From: Natrialba hulunbeirensis JCM 10989
GTDB lineage: Archaea; Halobacteriota; Halobacteria; Halobacteriales; Natrialbaceae
Assembly: GCF_000337575.1 (NCBI RefSeq)
Contig: NZ_AOIM01000012.1
Span: forward strand, 22,717-72,612
Length of the DNA: 49,896 bases
Direction: 5' to 3'
Shown here: positions 7,110-15,952 of the stretch, piece by piece
Layout: the number at the start of each line of letters is the position of its first letter
Position numbering within the stretch: the first letter of the stretch is position 1
Program-made: the position numbers and the translations under genes
Notes under the pieces: model-generated
The model's database searches: none
What the model saw: the letters and a program-made list of their open reading frames with translations, nothing else
Told to the model about the DNA's origin: nothing

Positions 7110-8270
7110 CTACTCCGAGTCGGCGTCGCTATCCTGGCGCGTCTCCGCAATGTCGATCGTCTCACCCGTCTCAGCGCCCATATCCTCCCCCTCTTTGATC
7201 GCCTGGGCTTCCTGCTCCATCGCTTCGACGTCCATCTCGGCTTCCTCGTCGATCTCACCGATGATCTCGCTGATGTCGTCGAGGCCGATCAGTTCGCGGG
7301 TCTCCTCGTCGAACGAGAGGCTCTCGAGTTGGCCGTCCTGTTGCTCGACGTCGCTTCCCGAGAGGTGCTTGCCGTAGCGCCCGATTAACGAGGAGAGTTC
7401 CTGCGGGAGGACGAAGGTCGTGGACTCGCCCTGGCCGATATCGGCGAGCGTTTCCATCCCTTTGTCGATGACGGCGCGTTCGCCCATCGATTCGGCGGAG
7501 CGAGCACGGAGCACAGTCGAGATGGAGTCACCCTGCGCTTCGAGGATCTGGCTCTGCTTTTCACCCTGTGCACGGATGATGTTCGACTGCTTGTCTCCCT
7601 CTGCCTTCTCGACGGCACTGCGGCGTTCACCCTGTGCTTCGAGAATCATGGCGCGGCGTTTGCGCTCTGCGGAGGTCTGTTGCTCCATCGCGCGCTGGAC
7701 ATCCGGCGAGGGGTTGACCTCGCGGACCTCGACGCTCTCGACGCGAATCCCCCACTCGTCGGTCGGTTCGTCGAGTTCCTGGCGGATTCGCTCATTGATC
7801 ATCTCGCGGCGACTGAGCGTGTCGTCGAGTTCCATATCGCCGATGACGGCGCGCAGCGTCGTCTGAGCGAGGTTAGAGACCGCCTTCTCGTAGTTGTCGA
7901 CCTCGAGGAACGCTCGCGTGGCGTCCATCACTCTGATGTAGATCACAGCGTCGGCCGTAACGGGCGAGTTGTCCCGAGTGATTGCCTCCTGGCTCGGCAC
8001 GTCGATCGTCTGCGTTCGCATGTCGAACGTGTAGACCCGTGAGACGAACGGTGGGACGATATTCAGCCCCGGTTCCAGGAGTTTGCGGTACTCGCCGAAG
8101 ACCGTGAGCGCCCCCCTGTCGTAGGCATCGACGATCTCGACCATCGACCAGACGGTGACTACGACGAGGACGAGTAGGAGCACCCCTGCCAGCACCAGGG
8201 GGTCCTCGAGTTGCACCTGGAGCGGCGCGGCAGCCGTCGCGTTTTGTATTGTGTTACCGATTGACAACAT
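7110..8270 (-). CDS. SPFH/band 7 (stomatin-like) membrane protein
   Basis: This 386-residue protein has one N-terminal membrane segment (about 28-47), then an SPFH domain (about 48-225) with the stomatin-type stretch EPGLNIVPPFVSRV and TRDNSPVTADAVIYIRV. A repetitive Ala/Glu/Gln coiled coil follows (about 215-275, repeats of the type EAQGE, KAEGD, RAQGE). The tail is acidic. Such proteins oligomerise as membrane scaffolds. It probably forms a transcription unit with YcaO downstream, and GrpE lies 178 bp upstream on the same strand. A 15-bp palindrome overlaps the start codon. Confidence 0.9.
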   Translation of the reverse strand: MLSIGNTIQNATAAAPLQVQLEDPLVLAGVLLLVLVVVTVWSMVEIVDAYDRGALTVFGEYRKLLEPGLNIVPPFVSRVYTFDMRTQTIDVPSQEAITRDNSPVTADAVIYIRVMDATRAFLEVDNYEKAVSNLAQTTLRAVIGDMELDDTLSRREMINERIRQELDEPTDEWGIRVESVEVREVNPSPDVQRAMEQQTSAERKRRAMILEAQGERRSAVEKAEGDKQSNIIRAQGEKQSQILEAQGDSISTVLRARSAESMGERAVIDKGMETLADIGQGESTTFVLPQELSSLIGRYGKHLSGSDVEQQDGQLESLSFDEETRELIGLDDISEIIGEIDEEAEMDVEAMEQEAQAIKEGEDMGAETGETIDIAETRQDSDADSE

Positions 8271-8283
8271 GACTAGTAGTCAT
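8269..8283. promoter_or_regulatory. 15-bp palindrome at the SPFH gene start
   Basis: ATGACTA-G-TAGTCAT is a perfect inverted repeat with a one-base centre. It overlaps the start codon of the SPFH gene and lies about 25-30 nt downstream of a TATA-like GTTATTC (about 8300-8307). For a leaderless gene this is the transcription start. It could be an operator or a 5' hairpin in the mRNA. Confidence 0.35.
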
Positions 8284-8448
8284 TCTAGGGACGCTGGTCG
8301 AATAACTCTTGGCGTGGTGACGGAACCGAACCAACGCTGCAGTCGGCACCAGAACGTGTTGGCAATGCCTGGAAGCGACTGAAGCGAAACGGAACAGCAA
8401 CCCACTACAGCGTGGGCAGAAAACGACTGGGTAGTCGGTATCCCGAGA

Positions 8449-9690
8449 CTACGCGGACTGGCTGTCAACCGTGTCGTCACCGTTTCCAGCGTCGTCACCA
8501 TCACCACTGTCGTCAGTTTCGGAGTCGGCTGCTCCGTCCTCGGCAGTCGCTAACTCGCCGTTCGAGACCGTCACCTGTGCGTTCTGGATGACTTTCTCAC
8601 CCATCTCGTAGCCAGGCGTGTAGACGTCCGCGATGGTCCCTTCGGGCTGGTCGCTGTCGACCTGCATCATCACTTCGTGGCGCTGCGGATCGGTCTCCGT
8701 CCCGGGTTCGGGGTCGATCTCGGTCACGTTCTCGTCCTCGAGAATGCGGTCGAACTCGCGCAGCGTCATCTCGACGCCGTCCCGGAGACCGTCGACGTCG
8801 TCGCTTCCCTCCTCCAGCGCGCGCTTTAGGTTGTCCCGGACACCGATGAGCCGCTCGACGAGATCCTCCGTCGCACGGTCTTTGATCTGGTCCTGGCGCT
8901 TTTTCGCGCGCTTCTTGTAGTTCTGGAAGTCCGCCTGCTTGCGCTTGAGACGACTCTTTAGGTCCTCGACCTCCTCCTCTTTCGCCGCAAGTTCTTCTTC
9001 GCGCGCGTCAAGTTCGTCTTGCAAGTCGCCAATCGTCTCGGCCTGGGCCTCGACGCGCTCGGTCAGGTCCTCGAGTTCGGCTCGCTGATGCTCGACGGTA
9101 CTCGAGAGCTCTTGTGCCTGGCTGACGACCGTGTCGATGGTCTGTGCGAGATCCTCGTCGTACTCGGCGAGGCGGTCGACGAGTTGCTGGGCGTCGGAGG
9201 GTTGGTTCTGGTTTTCGTCTGCGTCTGCGTCTACGTTTGCCTCTGATTCAGAGGCAGAGTCCGATCCGGGTTCGGATCCAGGTTCGGATTTGGATTCGGG
9301 TTCGGACCCGGATGCTAGTTCCGATGCGGATTCCTGTTCCTGTTCGGCCGCAGCATCTGTACCGTCTGTCGATGGTTCGTCAGCAGTCGATTCGGCCGGT
9401 TCGGCTGACTCGGTCGACTCCGGTTCGCCTGGCTCGTGGTCCGATGCTGGTGCGTCCGAGTTGGAGTCGTCGGCCACGTCGTCTGCGTCCGTCTCCGTGG
9501 CAGACTCCGCCGGTGCAGTCTCGTCTGCAGTATCGGCAGTCTCTGTGTCCGGTTCCGACTCCGTCTCCGCCGATTCGGATTCGGCTTCCGCGACGGCCGA
9601 CGCAACGTCTTCGTCAGCCGCCGTCTCGGCGGATTCGTCCTCGGACGGGACACCCTGGGCTGGCGTGTTCGTGCCCTCGTCGTCACTCAT
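8449..9690 (-). CDS. grpE: nucleotide exchange factor GrpE with long acidic extension
   Basis: GrpE releases ADP from DnaK in the Hsp70 cycle. The core (about 245-395) shows the long coiled coil, then FQNYKKRAKKRQDQIKDRA, the DNLKRALEEG region and the beta domain ending GYEMGEKVIQNAQVTVSNG. The product is 413 residues, far longer than the usual ~200. The first ~165 residues are a Ser/Glu/Ala/Asp low-complexity region. ATG 9690 was chosen because a CTTTTAGT box lies about 25 nt upstream; the frame continues upstream to 9933 but with Arg/Cys-rich non-GrpE sequence. DnaK and DnaJ are not in the window. Confidence 0.93.
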   Translation of the reverse strand: MSDDEGTNTPAQGVPSEDESAETAADEDVASAVAEAESESAETESEPDTETADTADETAPAESATETDADDVADDSNSDAPASDHEPGEPESTESAEPAESTADEPSTDGTDAAAEQEQESASELASGSEPESKSEPGSEPGSDSASESEANVDADADENQNQPSDAQQLVDRLAEYDEDLAQTIDTVVSQAQELSSTVEHQRAELEDLTERVEAQAETIGDLQDELDAREEELAAKEEEVEDLKSRLKRKQADFQNYKKRAKKRQDQIKDRATEDLVERLIGVRDNLKRALEEGSDDVDGLRDGVEMTLREFDRILEDENVTEIDPEPGTETDPQRHEVMMQVDSDQPEGTIADVYTPGYEMGEKVIQNAQVTVSNGELATAEDGAADSETDDSGDGDDAGNGDDTVDSQSA

Positions 9691-9825
9691 ATTCGGGTCA
9701 ACGAACAGCGATACTAAAAGGGTTGAGGTCGCCGCCTGACTCGATAGCTTATTGCGCCTCGACAACGGCCTCCGATTTCTCACCACGAGTCCAGTCGATC
9801 GTACGGCTCTCCCCCCATCCAACAG

Positions 9826-9833
9826 TATATGTA
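9826..9833 (+). promoter_or_regulatory. TATA box deciding the XPB start
   Basis: TATATGTA is centred 27 nt before GTG 9856 and overlaps the first in-frame ATG (9829). That spacing fits a leaderless transcript beginning at the GTG and makes ATG 9829 an unlikely start. Confidence 0.55.
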
Positions 9834-9855
9834 TCTCTCTCCCCGAACACCGTCC

Positions 9856-11517
9856 GTGAGTCGGCCCTCGGATCCCACACCGATTTCCATCCAGTACGAG
9901 GACGGAACGATTCGGCTCGAGACACGCGAGCACACGACCATCGAGTCCCCTCGAGACACCTCGCCAGACACACTCGAGTCCGTCCTTCCGTTCGAACGCA
10001 ACTCCGACCTCGAACTCGAGTACGATCCGCGATCAGAGACCTACCGTACACCAGCATTTCGGTACGCTGCGATCCGGCGGGCGCTGTCTGCAGTTTCGTC
10101 CGACCGCGGTTTCGCTGCTGTCGATGGGGATGGGGATGGCGATGTCGAGGGCAACTCCGACACCGGGGTCGACATCGACGACCGAGTACTCGACCTCCCG
10201 AACCTCTCCGCTGGCCTGCACTCCGCGTACGAACTCCGGCCGTACCAGCGGGAGGCACTCGAGTCCTGGCTAGAGACGGACCGGTGGGCCGACCTCGACC
10301 TCGACCTCGGAGCGACGACCTCTGCCGTCGAGCGCGCACCCGCCGGCGTTCTCGAACTCCCCACCGGTAGCGGCAAGACCGTTATCGCGCTGAAGGCGAT
10401 CGAACGCCTCGGCGTCCCAACGCTCGTCGTCGTCCCCACCATCGACTTGCTCGAGCAGTGGCAACGCGAACTTGAGTCCGAACCCGAGTTCGACTGCACA
10501 GTCGGTCGCTTCGGCGGCGGCGAGCAGCGCCGCGAGCCGATCACGGTCTCGACGTACGACTCGGCGTATCTGAAGGCCGATTCCATCGGCGACCGGTTCG
10601 GGCTCGTCATCTTTGACGAGGTTCACCACCTCGGCGGCGAGGGCTACCGCGAGATCGCGCGCTTGCTCGCCGCACCCGCCCGCCTCGGACTCACCGCGAC
10701 GTTCGAACGGCCGGACGACGCTCACGAGATCATCGAGGATATCGTCGGCCCGCTCGTCCATCGCGTCGACGTCGACGAACTGGCGGGCGACCACCTCGCA
10801 GCCTACGACGTCAAGCGACTCGAGGTGTCGCTCACGCCGGCCGAGCGCGAGGAGTACGAGGCGAAGCAGAACGTATTCTCGGACTACCTCGCCCGGTCGA
10901 ACATCCGCATGCAAAGCGGCTCTGACTACCAGGAACTCGTCAAACGCTCCGGGAACGACCCCGCAGCTCGCGAAGCGCTGCTGGCCCGCCAGCGTGCCCG
11001 CGAAATCGCCCGCGGGAGCGAGGCGAAACTCGACGCCCTGCAGGACATTCTCGACCGCCATCGCGAAGATCGGATCATCGTCTTCACCGCGTCCAACGAC
11101 CTCGCGTACGACGTGAGCGAGCGTTTCCTGATCCCGACGATCACCCACCAGACCGGTGCCGCCGAGCGCCGAGCGCTACTCGAGTCCTTCCGCGATGGAA
11201 CCTATACGCGCATCGCGACCTCGAACGTCCTCGACGAGGGGGTCGACGTTCCCGACGCCAACGTCGCGGTCGTTCTCTCGGGCAGCGGCAGTGAGCGGGA
11301 GTTCACCCAGCGACTCGGTCGGATTTTGCGGCCAAAAACTGGTGACCCATTGGGTTCTGGTGGCGCTGGTGGCACGAAGGACGCTGACACCGGACTGAAC
11401 TCGAGTACGGACCAGTTTGCAGACGACATCTCTGCGGCCCGTGCCGGCCGTGCGATTCTCTACGAGGTCATCAGTGCGAACACCTCGGAAGAAAACGCCG
11501 CCCAACGCCGGTCCTAA
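9856..11517 (+). CDS. XPB/Rad25-family DNA helicase
   Basis: This superfamily 2 helicase of about 553 residues is of the archaeal XPB type (nucleotide excision repair or DNA opening). An N-terminal damage-recognition-like region precedes a Q-motif-like LRPYQREALE. Walker A PTGSGKT is at about 169-175, DEVH at 254-257, LTAT at 279-282 and motif VI QRLGRILRP at 485-493. The C-terminal ~50 residues are Gly/Ser/Asp-rich. In archaea XPB is usually beside its partner nuclease Bax1. Here Bax1 lies 2.8 kb downstream on the same strand, after three opposite-strand genes. The start was chosen from the TATA spacing; ATG 9829 would add nine residues. Confidence 0.9.
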   Translation: MSRPSDPTPISIQYEDGTIRLETREHTTIESPRDTSPDTLESVLPFERNSDLELEYDPRSETYRTPAFRYAAIRRALSAVSSDRGFAAVDGDGDGDVEGNSDTGVDIDDRVLDLPNLSAGLHSAYELRPYQREALESWLETDRWADLDLDLGATTSAVERAPAGVLELPTGSGKTVIALKAIERLGVPTLVVVPTIDLLEQWQRELESEPEFDCTVGRFGGGEQRREPITVSTYDSAYLKADSIGDRFGLVIFDEVHHLGGEGYREIARLLAAPARLGLTATFERPDDAHEIIEDIVGPLVHRVDVDELAGDHLAAYDVKRLEVSLTPAEREEYEAKQNVFSDYLARSNIRMQSGSDYQELVKRSGNDPAAREALLARQRAREIARGSEAKLDALQDILDRHREDRIIVFTASNDLAYDVSERFLIPTITHQTGAAERRALLESFRDGTYTRIATSNVLDEGVDVPDANVAVVLSGSGSEREFTQRLGRILRPKTGDPLGSGGAGGTKDADTGLNSSTDQFADDISAARAGRAILYEVISANTSEENAAQRRS

Positions 11518-11523
11518 TGGCTG

Positions 11524-11796
11524 TTAGCCAGTCTTGACGAACGTGGCAGTTGCATCCTGTTCGACCGTGATCCGGTACGACTTGTAGCTAAACTCGACTG
11601 CCATCTGTGCCTCCGGCGAAGGCGGCTGGGAGAAAAGATTGTCGAGCATGCCGTCCACGCAGTCGTACATCGTCGGGAGGCGCGTGGGCTCGGTGTTCTC
11701 GAGTTCGGCGACGATTTCTGCGATCTGGACCGCTGGGTTGGCGGCGGACTGGTCCAGTTCTCGGCGAACGATCTCTCGTTCGGTTTGATCAGACAT
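11524..11796 (-). CDS. HalOD1 output-domain protein
   Basis: This 90-residue protein matches the small haloarchaeal HalOD1 output domain. It has a helical N terminus (EREIVRRELDQS), then the conserved LPTMYDCVDGMLDNLF-type stretch, and ends with a beta hairpin (VEFSYKSYRITVEQ). These domains occur alone or at the end of signalling proteins, and their output is unknown. ATG 11796 is supported by a CTATACC box about 27 nt upstream. It converges with the XPB gene, with only 6 bp between the stops. Confidence 0.75.
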   Translation of the reverse strand: MSDQTEREIVRRELDQSAANPAVQIAEIVAELENTEPTRLPTMYDCVDGMLDNLFSQPPSPEAQMAVEFSYKSYRITVEQDATATFVKTG

Positions 11797-12011
11797 TGTA
11801 CCACTGGCTGATGCGAACGGGTGGTATAGGTATTGGTGGCGTGTCGACTGAAAGACAGCCTTACTGACTGGTTTGGCTGTGGTCACCGGTGGTTTCGAGA
11901 GGGCAGTTGAGTGTGGTTCGATAGTACCACCGTAGAAACAGGATGACTCGGCTGTCTTCCCGGTTGAGACTGTTTCACTCCGGTCCACGTGCGGTTATTA
12001 TCCCAACCGTG

Positions 12012-12050
12012 GTCGGGATTCCTCCGCCTTCAGGCGGAGGAGGATGTCAA
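12012..12050. mobile_element. IS200/IS605-like terminal hairpin (solo end)
   Basis: CCTCCGCC (12021-12028), loop TTCA, GGCGGAGG (12033-12040), then AGGATGTCAAG. This hairpin followed by GGATGTCAA is what I recall at the right ends of haloarchaeal IS200/IS605-group (tnpB-bearing) elements and their non-autonomous palindrome-associated relatives. No transposase frame is present beside it. The left limit is not clear and may lie anywhere in 11800-12010. The stop codon of the PQQ-repeat gene (12030-12032) lies in the hairpin loop. Confidence 0.55.
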
Positions 12051-13202
12051 GCGTCCGCCCGATTCACGCATGAATATCGCATCCGGTATCGCGACAACGT
12101 CTCTGTTTCCGTCCGTCTCGAGACGCCAGCGTGGTTCGCCGTCCGTTCGTGCGAGCGCTGTGAGTGTTCCGTCCTCAGAGATGAGCACCTCGTCACCGAC
12201 AACGGTTGGCGGGCCGCCGCTTCGCTCAGAGAGAGGGTACTCCCACCCGTGCTCGCCGCCTCGAGTGATCGCGTGGAGGGTGTCCACGGTCGAAACGTAG
12301 ATGTGCTCGTCGTCCATCGCGAGCGGGGTTTCCCAGTAGTCGTCGACCACGTTGAACGTCCATCGCTCAGTTCCATCCCGCTCGAACGCCGTGAGGACGC
12401 TCCCGGCCTGAACGACAACCAATTCGTCATCGACGACTGGGCCCGCTATCACACGGTCGGTAGCGTGAGCCCAGCGGTCGTCCCCGGTCGCAGCATCGAC
12501 GGCAAGAACACCAGCTCGTCCCGAGTAACCTCCCACAAACAGCGTTTCGTCGTGAACGGCAACCGGTTTGGCAACCGTTCGATTCGACTCATCTGCTCCG
12601 ACCTGCCGAGACCACTGAACCGAGCCATCGGCTACCGAAAGCGCGTGAACGTATCCGTCCCAGTCGGGGAGATAGACAGTCCCGCGGTCGATCATCGGCG
12701 AGGCGGTCACCCGTGCATCGATATCGTAGAGCCAGCTTTCGCCACCGTCGCGTTTCTCGAATCCAACGAGCCGTCCCGCTTCGAGCCCGCGCTGTGCACT
12801 GACGATTACCCGTTCGCTGGCGACTGCTGGAGAAGCGTTCGGATCTGACCGAAGTGAGACACGCCAGCGCTCCTTGCCGGTTCCGGCCGCCAGCGCATGC
12901 AACTGGTACCGGTGTCGCGCACGATCAGAGACCGCATCGGCTGGAACGTAAATACGCTCGTCGGCTATCGACGGCGTTCGAGTCGCCCGCACGTCCTCCA
13001 GTTCGGTCGTCCAGACCGCCGCCGGCTCAGCGGGTGTCTCACTGACCGAGCGAGTTCGGCCGGATTCGCTTCCGTCGACCGGCCACTCTCCATCAACCGG
13101 CCCGAGGTCGCCGGACGGGGCGCCACGAGAGAGACACCCAGCGAGACCAGCGCTGGCCGCTCCAAGTAATGTGAGCGCCCGGCGGCGCGTACAGGAGGGC
13201 AT
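12030..13202 (-). CDS. PQQ-repeat (beta-propeller) Tat lipoprotein
   Basis: This 390-residue exported protein has a twin-arginine signal (CTRRRALTLLGAA), lipobox LAGC and a beta-propeller of PQQ-like repeats. The repeats show up as recurring GxxxW and VxxxDGxxxW-type blades: GKERWRVSL, GGESWLYD, GSVQWSRQ, GDDRWAHA, GTERWTFN, GEHGWEYP and GEPRWRLE. It probably acts outside the cell as an assembly platform or ligand-binding propeller. ATG 13202 was chosen for its leaderless promoter (TTTTTATT about 25 nt upstream); TTG 13229 is the alternative. The last residues (LTSSSA) and the stop are encoded by the IS-like hairpin, so the C terminus seems altered by that insertion. Confidence 0.8.
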   Translation of the reverse strand: MPSCTRRRALTLLGAASAGLAGCLSRGAPSGDLGPVDGEWPVDGSESGRTRSVSETPAEPAAVWTTELEDVRATRTPSIADERIYVPADAVSDRARHRYQLHALAAGTGKERWRVSLRSDPNASPAVASERVIVSAQRGLEAGRLVGFEKRDGGESWLYDIDARVTASPMIDRGTVYLPDWDGYVHALSVADGSVQWSRQVGADESNRTVAKPVAVHDETLFVGGYSGRAGVLAVDAATGDDRWAHATDRVIAGPVVDDELVVVQAGSVLTAFERDGTERWTFNVVDDYWETPLAMDDEHIYVSTVDTLHAITRGGEHGWEYPLSERSGGPPTVVGDEVLISEDGTLTALARTDGEPRWRLETDGNRDVVAIPDAIFMRESGGRLTSSSA

Positions 13203-13351
13203 TTTCCGATAGTTTCTCCTGCTGGCCAATAAAAACAGTGGGTGAAGGTGCGTAACCAGTCCGGCTGTACTATCAGAAAGTGATTCTGACGAGGCGGCCG
13301 AAAGACGAGTGGGTGAACGAACTACTGAGGGTCGCCGCGGTCCGACGATTT

Positions 13352-14239
13352 TCAGGCCATCTTGGTCTCCGTTCGTTCCGCAACCGACACCGACCCCGTC
13401 AGCTGTGAATGCGGGTACGGCATGTCGATCCCTTCTGCGTCGAGACGCTTCTTGCCAGCCTCGATATAGGCCGTTCGTGCAGCAGCAGGTCGGTACTCCG
13501 CCGGATCGATCCAGAACCGGCCGGTGAGGACGACCGCGGAGTCACCGAGATCCGTGACAGCAACGGACGGCTCGGGCTCTGTAAGCGCGCCCGGTACCTG
13601 TTCGGCTTCCTCGATGAGCGCCGCCCTTGCCTGCTCGATGTCGTCATCGTAGCCGATGCCGAAATCATAGGAGACACGAAGGAGGTCGTTTCTGGACGGG
13701 TTCACGACGACCGAGTCGGCGAGTTCGGAATTCGGCACGGTGACCAGTTCGTTGTCGTGGCTCTCGAGTTGGGTAACACGGAGCTGAATGTCGCGAACGA
13801 CACCCTGGTTGTCGTCCCACTCAATTATGTCGCCGATAGTGAACGGCTCGTCCTTGACGATGAAGATCCCGGCGACGAAGTTGGCGATGAGGTCCTGCGC
13901 AGCAAACCCGACAGCCAAGACGACGGCACCACCGAGCGCGGATAAGGCCACGAGAACGGTGCCGAAGCCGGCGACCGTCGCCGCAATCGCGACCGACCCG
14001 AGCAGGATGAGCACGGTGACGATACTTCGCGCGAGCGAGATCACCCCCTCGTTGAAGCCGCGGCTCTCGAGTGACCGCTCGGTGAGACTGAGCAAGAGTG
14101 CCTTTCCGACCCAGTAGAGCACCACGAACGCGACGGCGAAGATTGCGGCGGTTGCCACCACGTCGATGATCGCCGGCACGTATTCGTCGACTGACGGCAC
14201 ACTATTCACCGAACCGACTGGCAGCTGCTGTGCTATCAC
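13352..14239 (-). CDS. small-conductance mechanosensitive channel MscS
   Basis: An MscS-family channel that opens under membrane tension to release solutes. There are three membrane segments: about 20-42, 57-80 and the pore helix region 83-118, rich in Gly/Ala (GGAVVLAVGFAAQDLIANFVAG). The beta domain (FTIGDIIEWDDNQGVVRDIQLRVTQLE) and the C-terminal alpha/beta domain follow, as usual. Length, about 295 residues, is normal. I placed the start at GTG 14239 because CTTTTAG (14261-14267) sits 25 nt upstream. GTG 14260, seven codons longer, is the alternative. It is divergent from bax1. Confidence 0.92.
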   Translation of the reverse strand: MIAQQLPVGSVNSVPSVDEYVPAIIDVVATAAIFAVAFVVLYWVGKALLLSLTERSLESRGFNEGVISLARSIVTVLILLGSVAIAATVAGFGTVLVALSALGGAVVLAVGFAAQDLIANFVAGIFIVKDEPFTIGDIIEWDDNQGVVRDIQLRVTQLESHDNELVTVPNSELADSVVVNPSRNDLLRVSYDFGIGYDDDIEQARAALIEEAEQVPGALTEPEPSVAVTDLGDSAVVLTGRFWIDPAEYRPAAARTAYIEAGKKRLDAEGIDMPYPHSQLTGSVSVAERTETKMA

Positions 14240-14260
14240 GTTTCGCCAATGGAAGGTCAC

Positions 14261-14267
14261 CTAAAAG
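14261..14267 (-). promoter_or_regulatory. TATA-like box of mscS
   Basis: On the minus strand CTTTTAG is centred about 25 nt before GTG 14239 and directly abuts GTG 14260. The spacing favours a leaderless start at 14239. Confidence 0.4.
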
Positions 14268-14347
14268 ACTCTTTTTGAGCCGATGAAACACGATGGACCG
14301 GTCGCGTGACTTTTGCCCCCGTCGCTCCCAGTAGCTAGTAGGTAGCG

Positions 14348-15880
14348 ATGCTGACGAAAGATCTGCTGCGCGTCTCCCGCGCCGGCGGCGGCTTCCACCC
14401 GCAGTTCGCCGCACGCGAGCACCGCCCGCTCGCCGCTCGCGTCATCGGCACCTACCAGGGACACGTCGGCCACCAGCGTGGCGACCTCGAGGACGCCCTC
14501 ACCGACCTCGAACGGGACGCGGACGACTTCAAACTCGTTCGCGGCCTCTCGGCGTTGCTCGAGCGCGAGTCCACCTTCGAAACCGACGCCGAACTCGATC
14601 CCGAACGCGCTCGCCGCGCGGTCTTCCAGGCCGCAGACGCCGTCGGTGTCGTCACCGACGACGAGCGTGCCATGGCGCTCATCCGGGCCGGCGAATCGCT
14701 CGGCCTGTCGGCGGACGTACTCGAGTCCACTCTCTACGCAGACCTGGACGAGCGCCAGGTTCTGGCCGAAGTCGCCTCGCGCTGGGACCCCGACGCCCTG
14801 CTCGCGCAGTACAACCTCTCGCTGGCGCAGACGGCACTGTTCGACGCGACGGAACTGCGAGTCCGCTCGAGCGATCCGAAGGCGCTCGTCTCGGCGGTCA
14901 AACGGCTGCGATTGATGTACGAGATCCGGAACCCGGACGCAGCGGCTGGGTCGACCGGCAGTCTCGCGAGCGATCGTGAGGTCGTCGTCACCGGCCCGAC
15001 ACACCTCTTCCGGGCGACGCGACGGTACGGCACCCGCTTTGCGCGCCTCCTGCGGACGGTCGCGAGCGCCGAGACCTGGCACCTCGAGGCGACCATCGAC
15101 GACCGCGGTACCGAGCGGACGCTCTCGCTCTCACACGACGACCTGGTCACGGTCCCCGACGCCGAACCGGTCACCGACGTGACCTTCGACAGCGGCGTCG
15201 AGTCTGACTTCGCCGCCCGCTTCACGCAACTCGACCTCGACTGGGACCTCGTGCGCGAACCCGAGCCACTCGCGACGGGCACGCGGGTGATGATTCCCGA
15301 CTTTGCGTTCGAGTACGCCCACGGCGAGTACCGGCTCTATTTCGAGATCATGGGCTTCTGGACGCCCGAGTACGTCCAGAAGAAACTCGACCAACTCGAG
15401 TCCCTCGAAGATATCGACCTCCTCGTCGCGGTCGACGACTCCCTCGGCGTCGGCGAGGCGATCGAGACGCGAGACCACCGCGCGATTCCCTATTCTGGGA
15501 CCGTCCGCGTCAAAGACGTCGTCGACGTGCTCCGGGAGTACGAGGCCGACCTGATTCGGGAGAGTGCGGCCGACCTGCCGGCCGAACTCACACCCGACGA
15601 CGATGTCGTGGCACTCGAGTCCCTCGCTGCTCGCCACGGAGTCAGTGCGGACGCCCTCGCGGATAAACGGTTCCCGGACCACCGCCGCGTCGGCCGCACG
15701 CTCGTCCGCCCGCGGGTACTCGAGTCCGTCGGTGACGAAATCGAAGCCGGCATGAGTCTCCAGGAAGCCGAATCGGTTCTCGAGGAGTCTGATCTGACGG
15801 ACGCCAGCGCGGTACTCGCGGAACTCGGCTACCGCGTGGAGTGGGAGGGGTTAAGCGGCGGGACGGTCGTCGAGCGCTGA
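14348..15880 (+). CDS. Bax1 (DUF790), XPB-binding nuclease
   Basis: The 510-residue product matches DUF790/Bax1, the archaeal partner of XPB. It opens with the characteristic MLTKDLLRVSRAGGGFHPQF. The middle carries ALFDATELRV and LKRLRLMYE-type stretches, and the nuclease-like region around residues 315-400 has FEIMGFWTPEYVQKKLDQLE and DLLVAVDDSLGVGEA. Bax1 binds XPB and has structure-specific endonuclease activity in characterised archaea, suggesting a helicase-nuclease pair for excision repair. The XPB gene ends 2.8 kb upstream on the same strand. The promoter is shared with divergent mscS. Confidence 0.9.
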   Translation: MLTKDLLRVSRAGGGFHPQFAAREHRPLAARVIGTYQGHVGHQRGDLEDALTDLERDADDFKLVRGLSALLERESTFETDAELDPERARRAVFQAADAVGVVTDDERAMALIRAGESLGLSADVLESTLYADLDERQVLAEVASRWDPDALLAQYNLSLAQTALFDATELRVRSSDPKALVSAVKRLRLMYEIRNPDAAAGSTGSLASDREVVVTGPTHLFRATRRYGTRFARLLRTVASAETWHLEATIDDRGTERTLSLSHDDLVTVPDAEPVTDVTFDSGVESDFAARFTQLDLDWDLVREPEPLATGTRVMIPDFAFEYAHGEYRLYFEIMGFWTPEYVQKKLDQLESLEDIDLLVAVDDSLGVGEAIETRDHRAIPYSGTVRVKDVVDVLREYEADLIRESAADLPAELTPDDDVVALESLAARHGVSADALADKRFPDHRRVGRTLVRPRVLESVGDEIEAGMSLQEAESVLEESDLTDASAVLAELGYRVEWEGLSGGTVVER

Positions 15881-15952
15881 GGCGCGTCGATTGCCCGCCC
15901 GACCGTTGCCGCTGACGCAAACTGCTATTACCGTTCACATACACCCACAAAT

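Noticed and set aside
11900..12050. a tnpB transposase next to the IS-like hairpin
   Set aside because: No open frame with TnpB motifs is present on either strand; only the end hairpin is supported.
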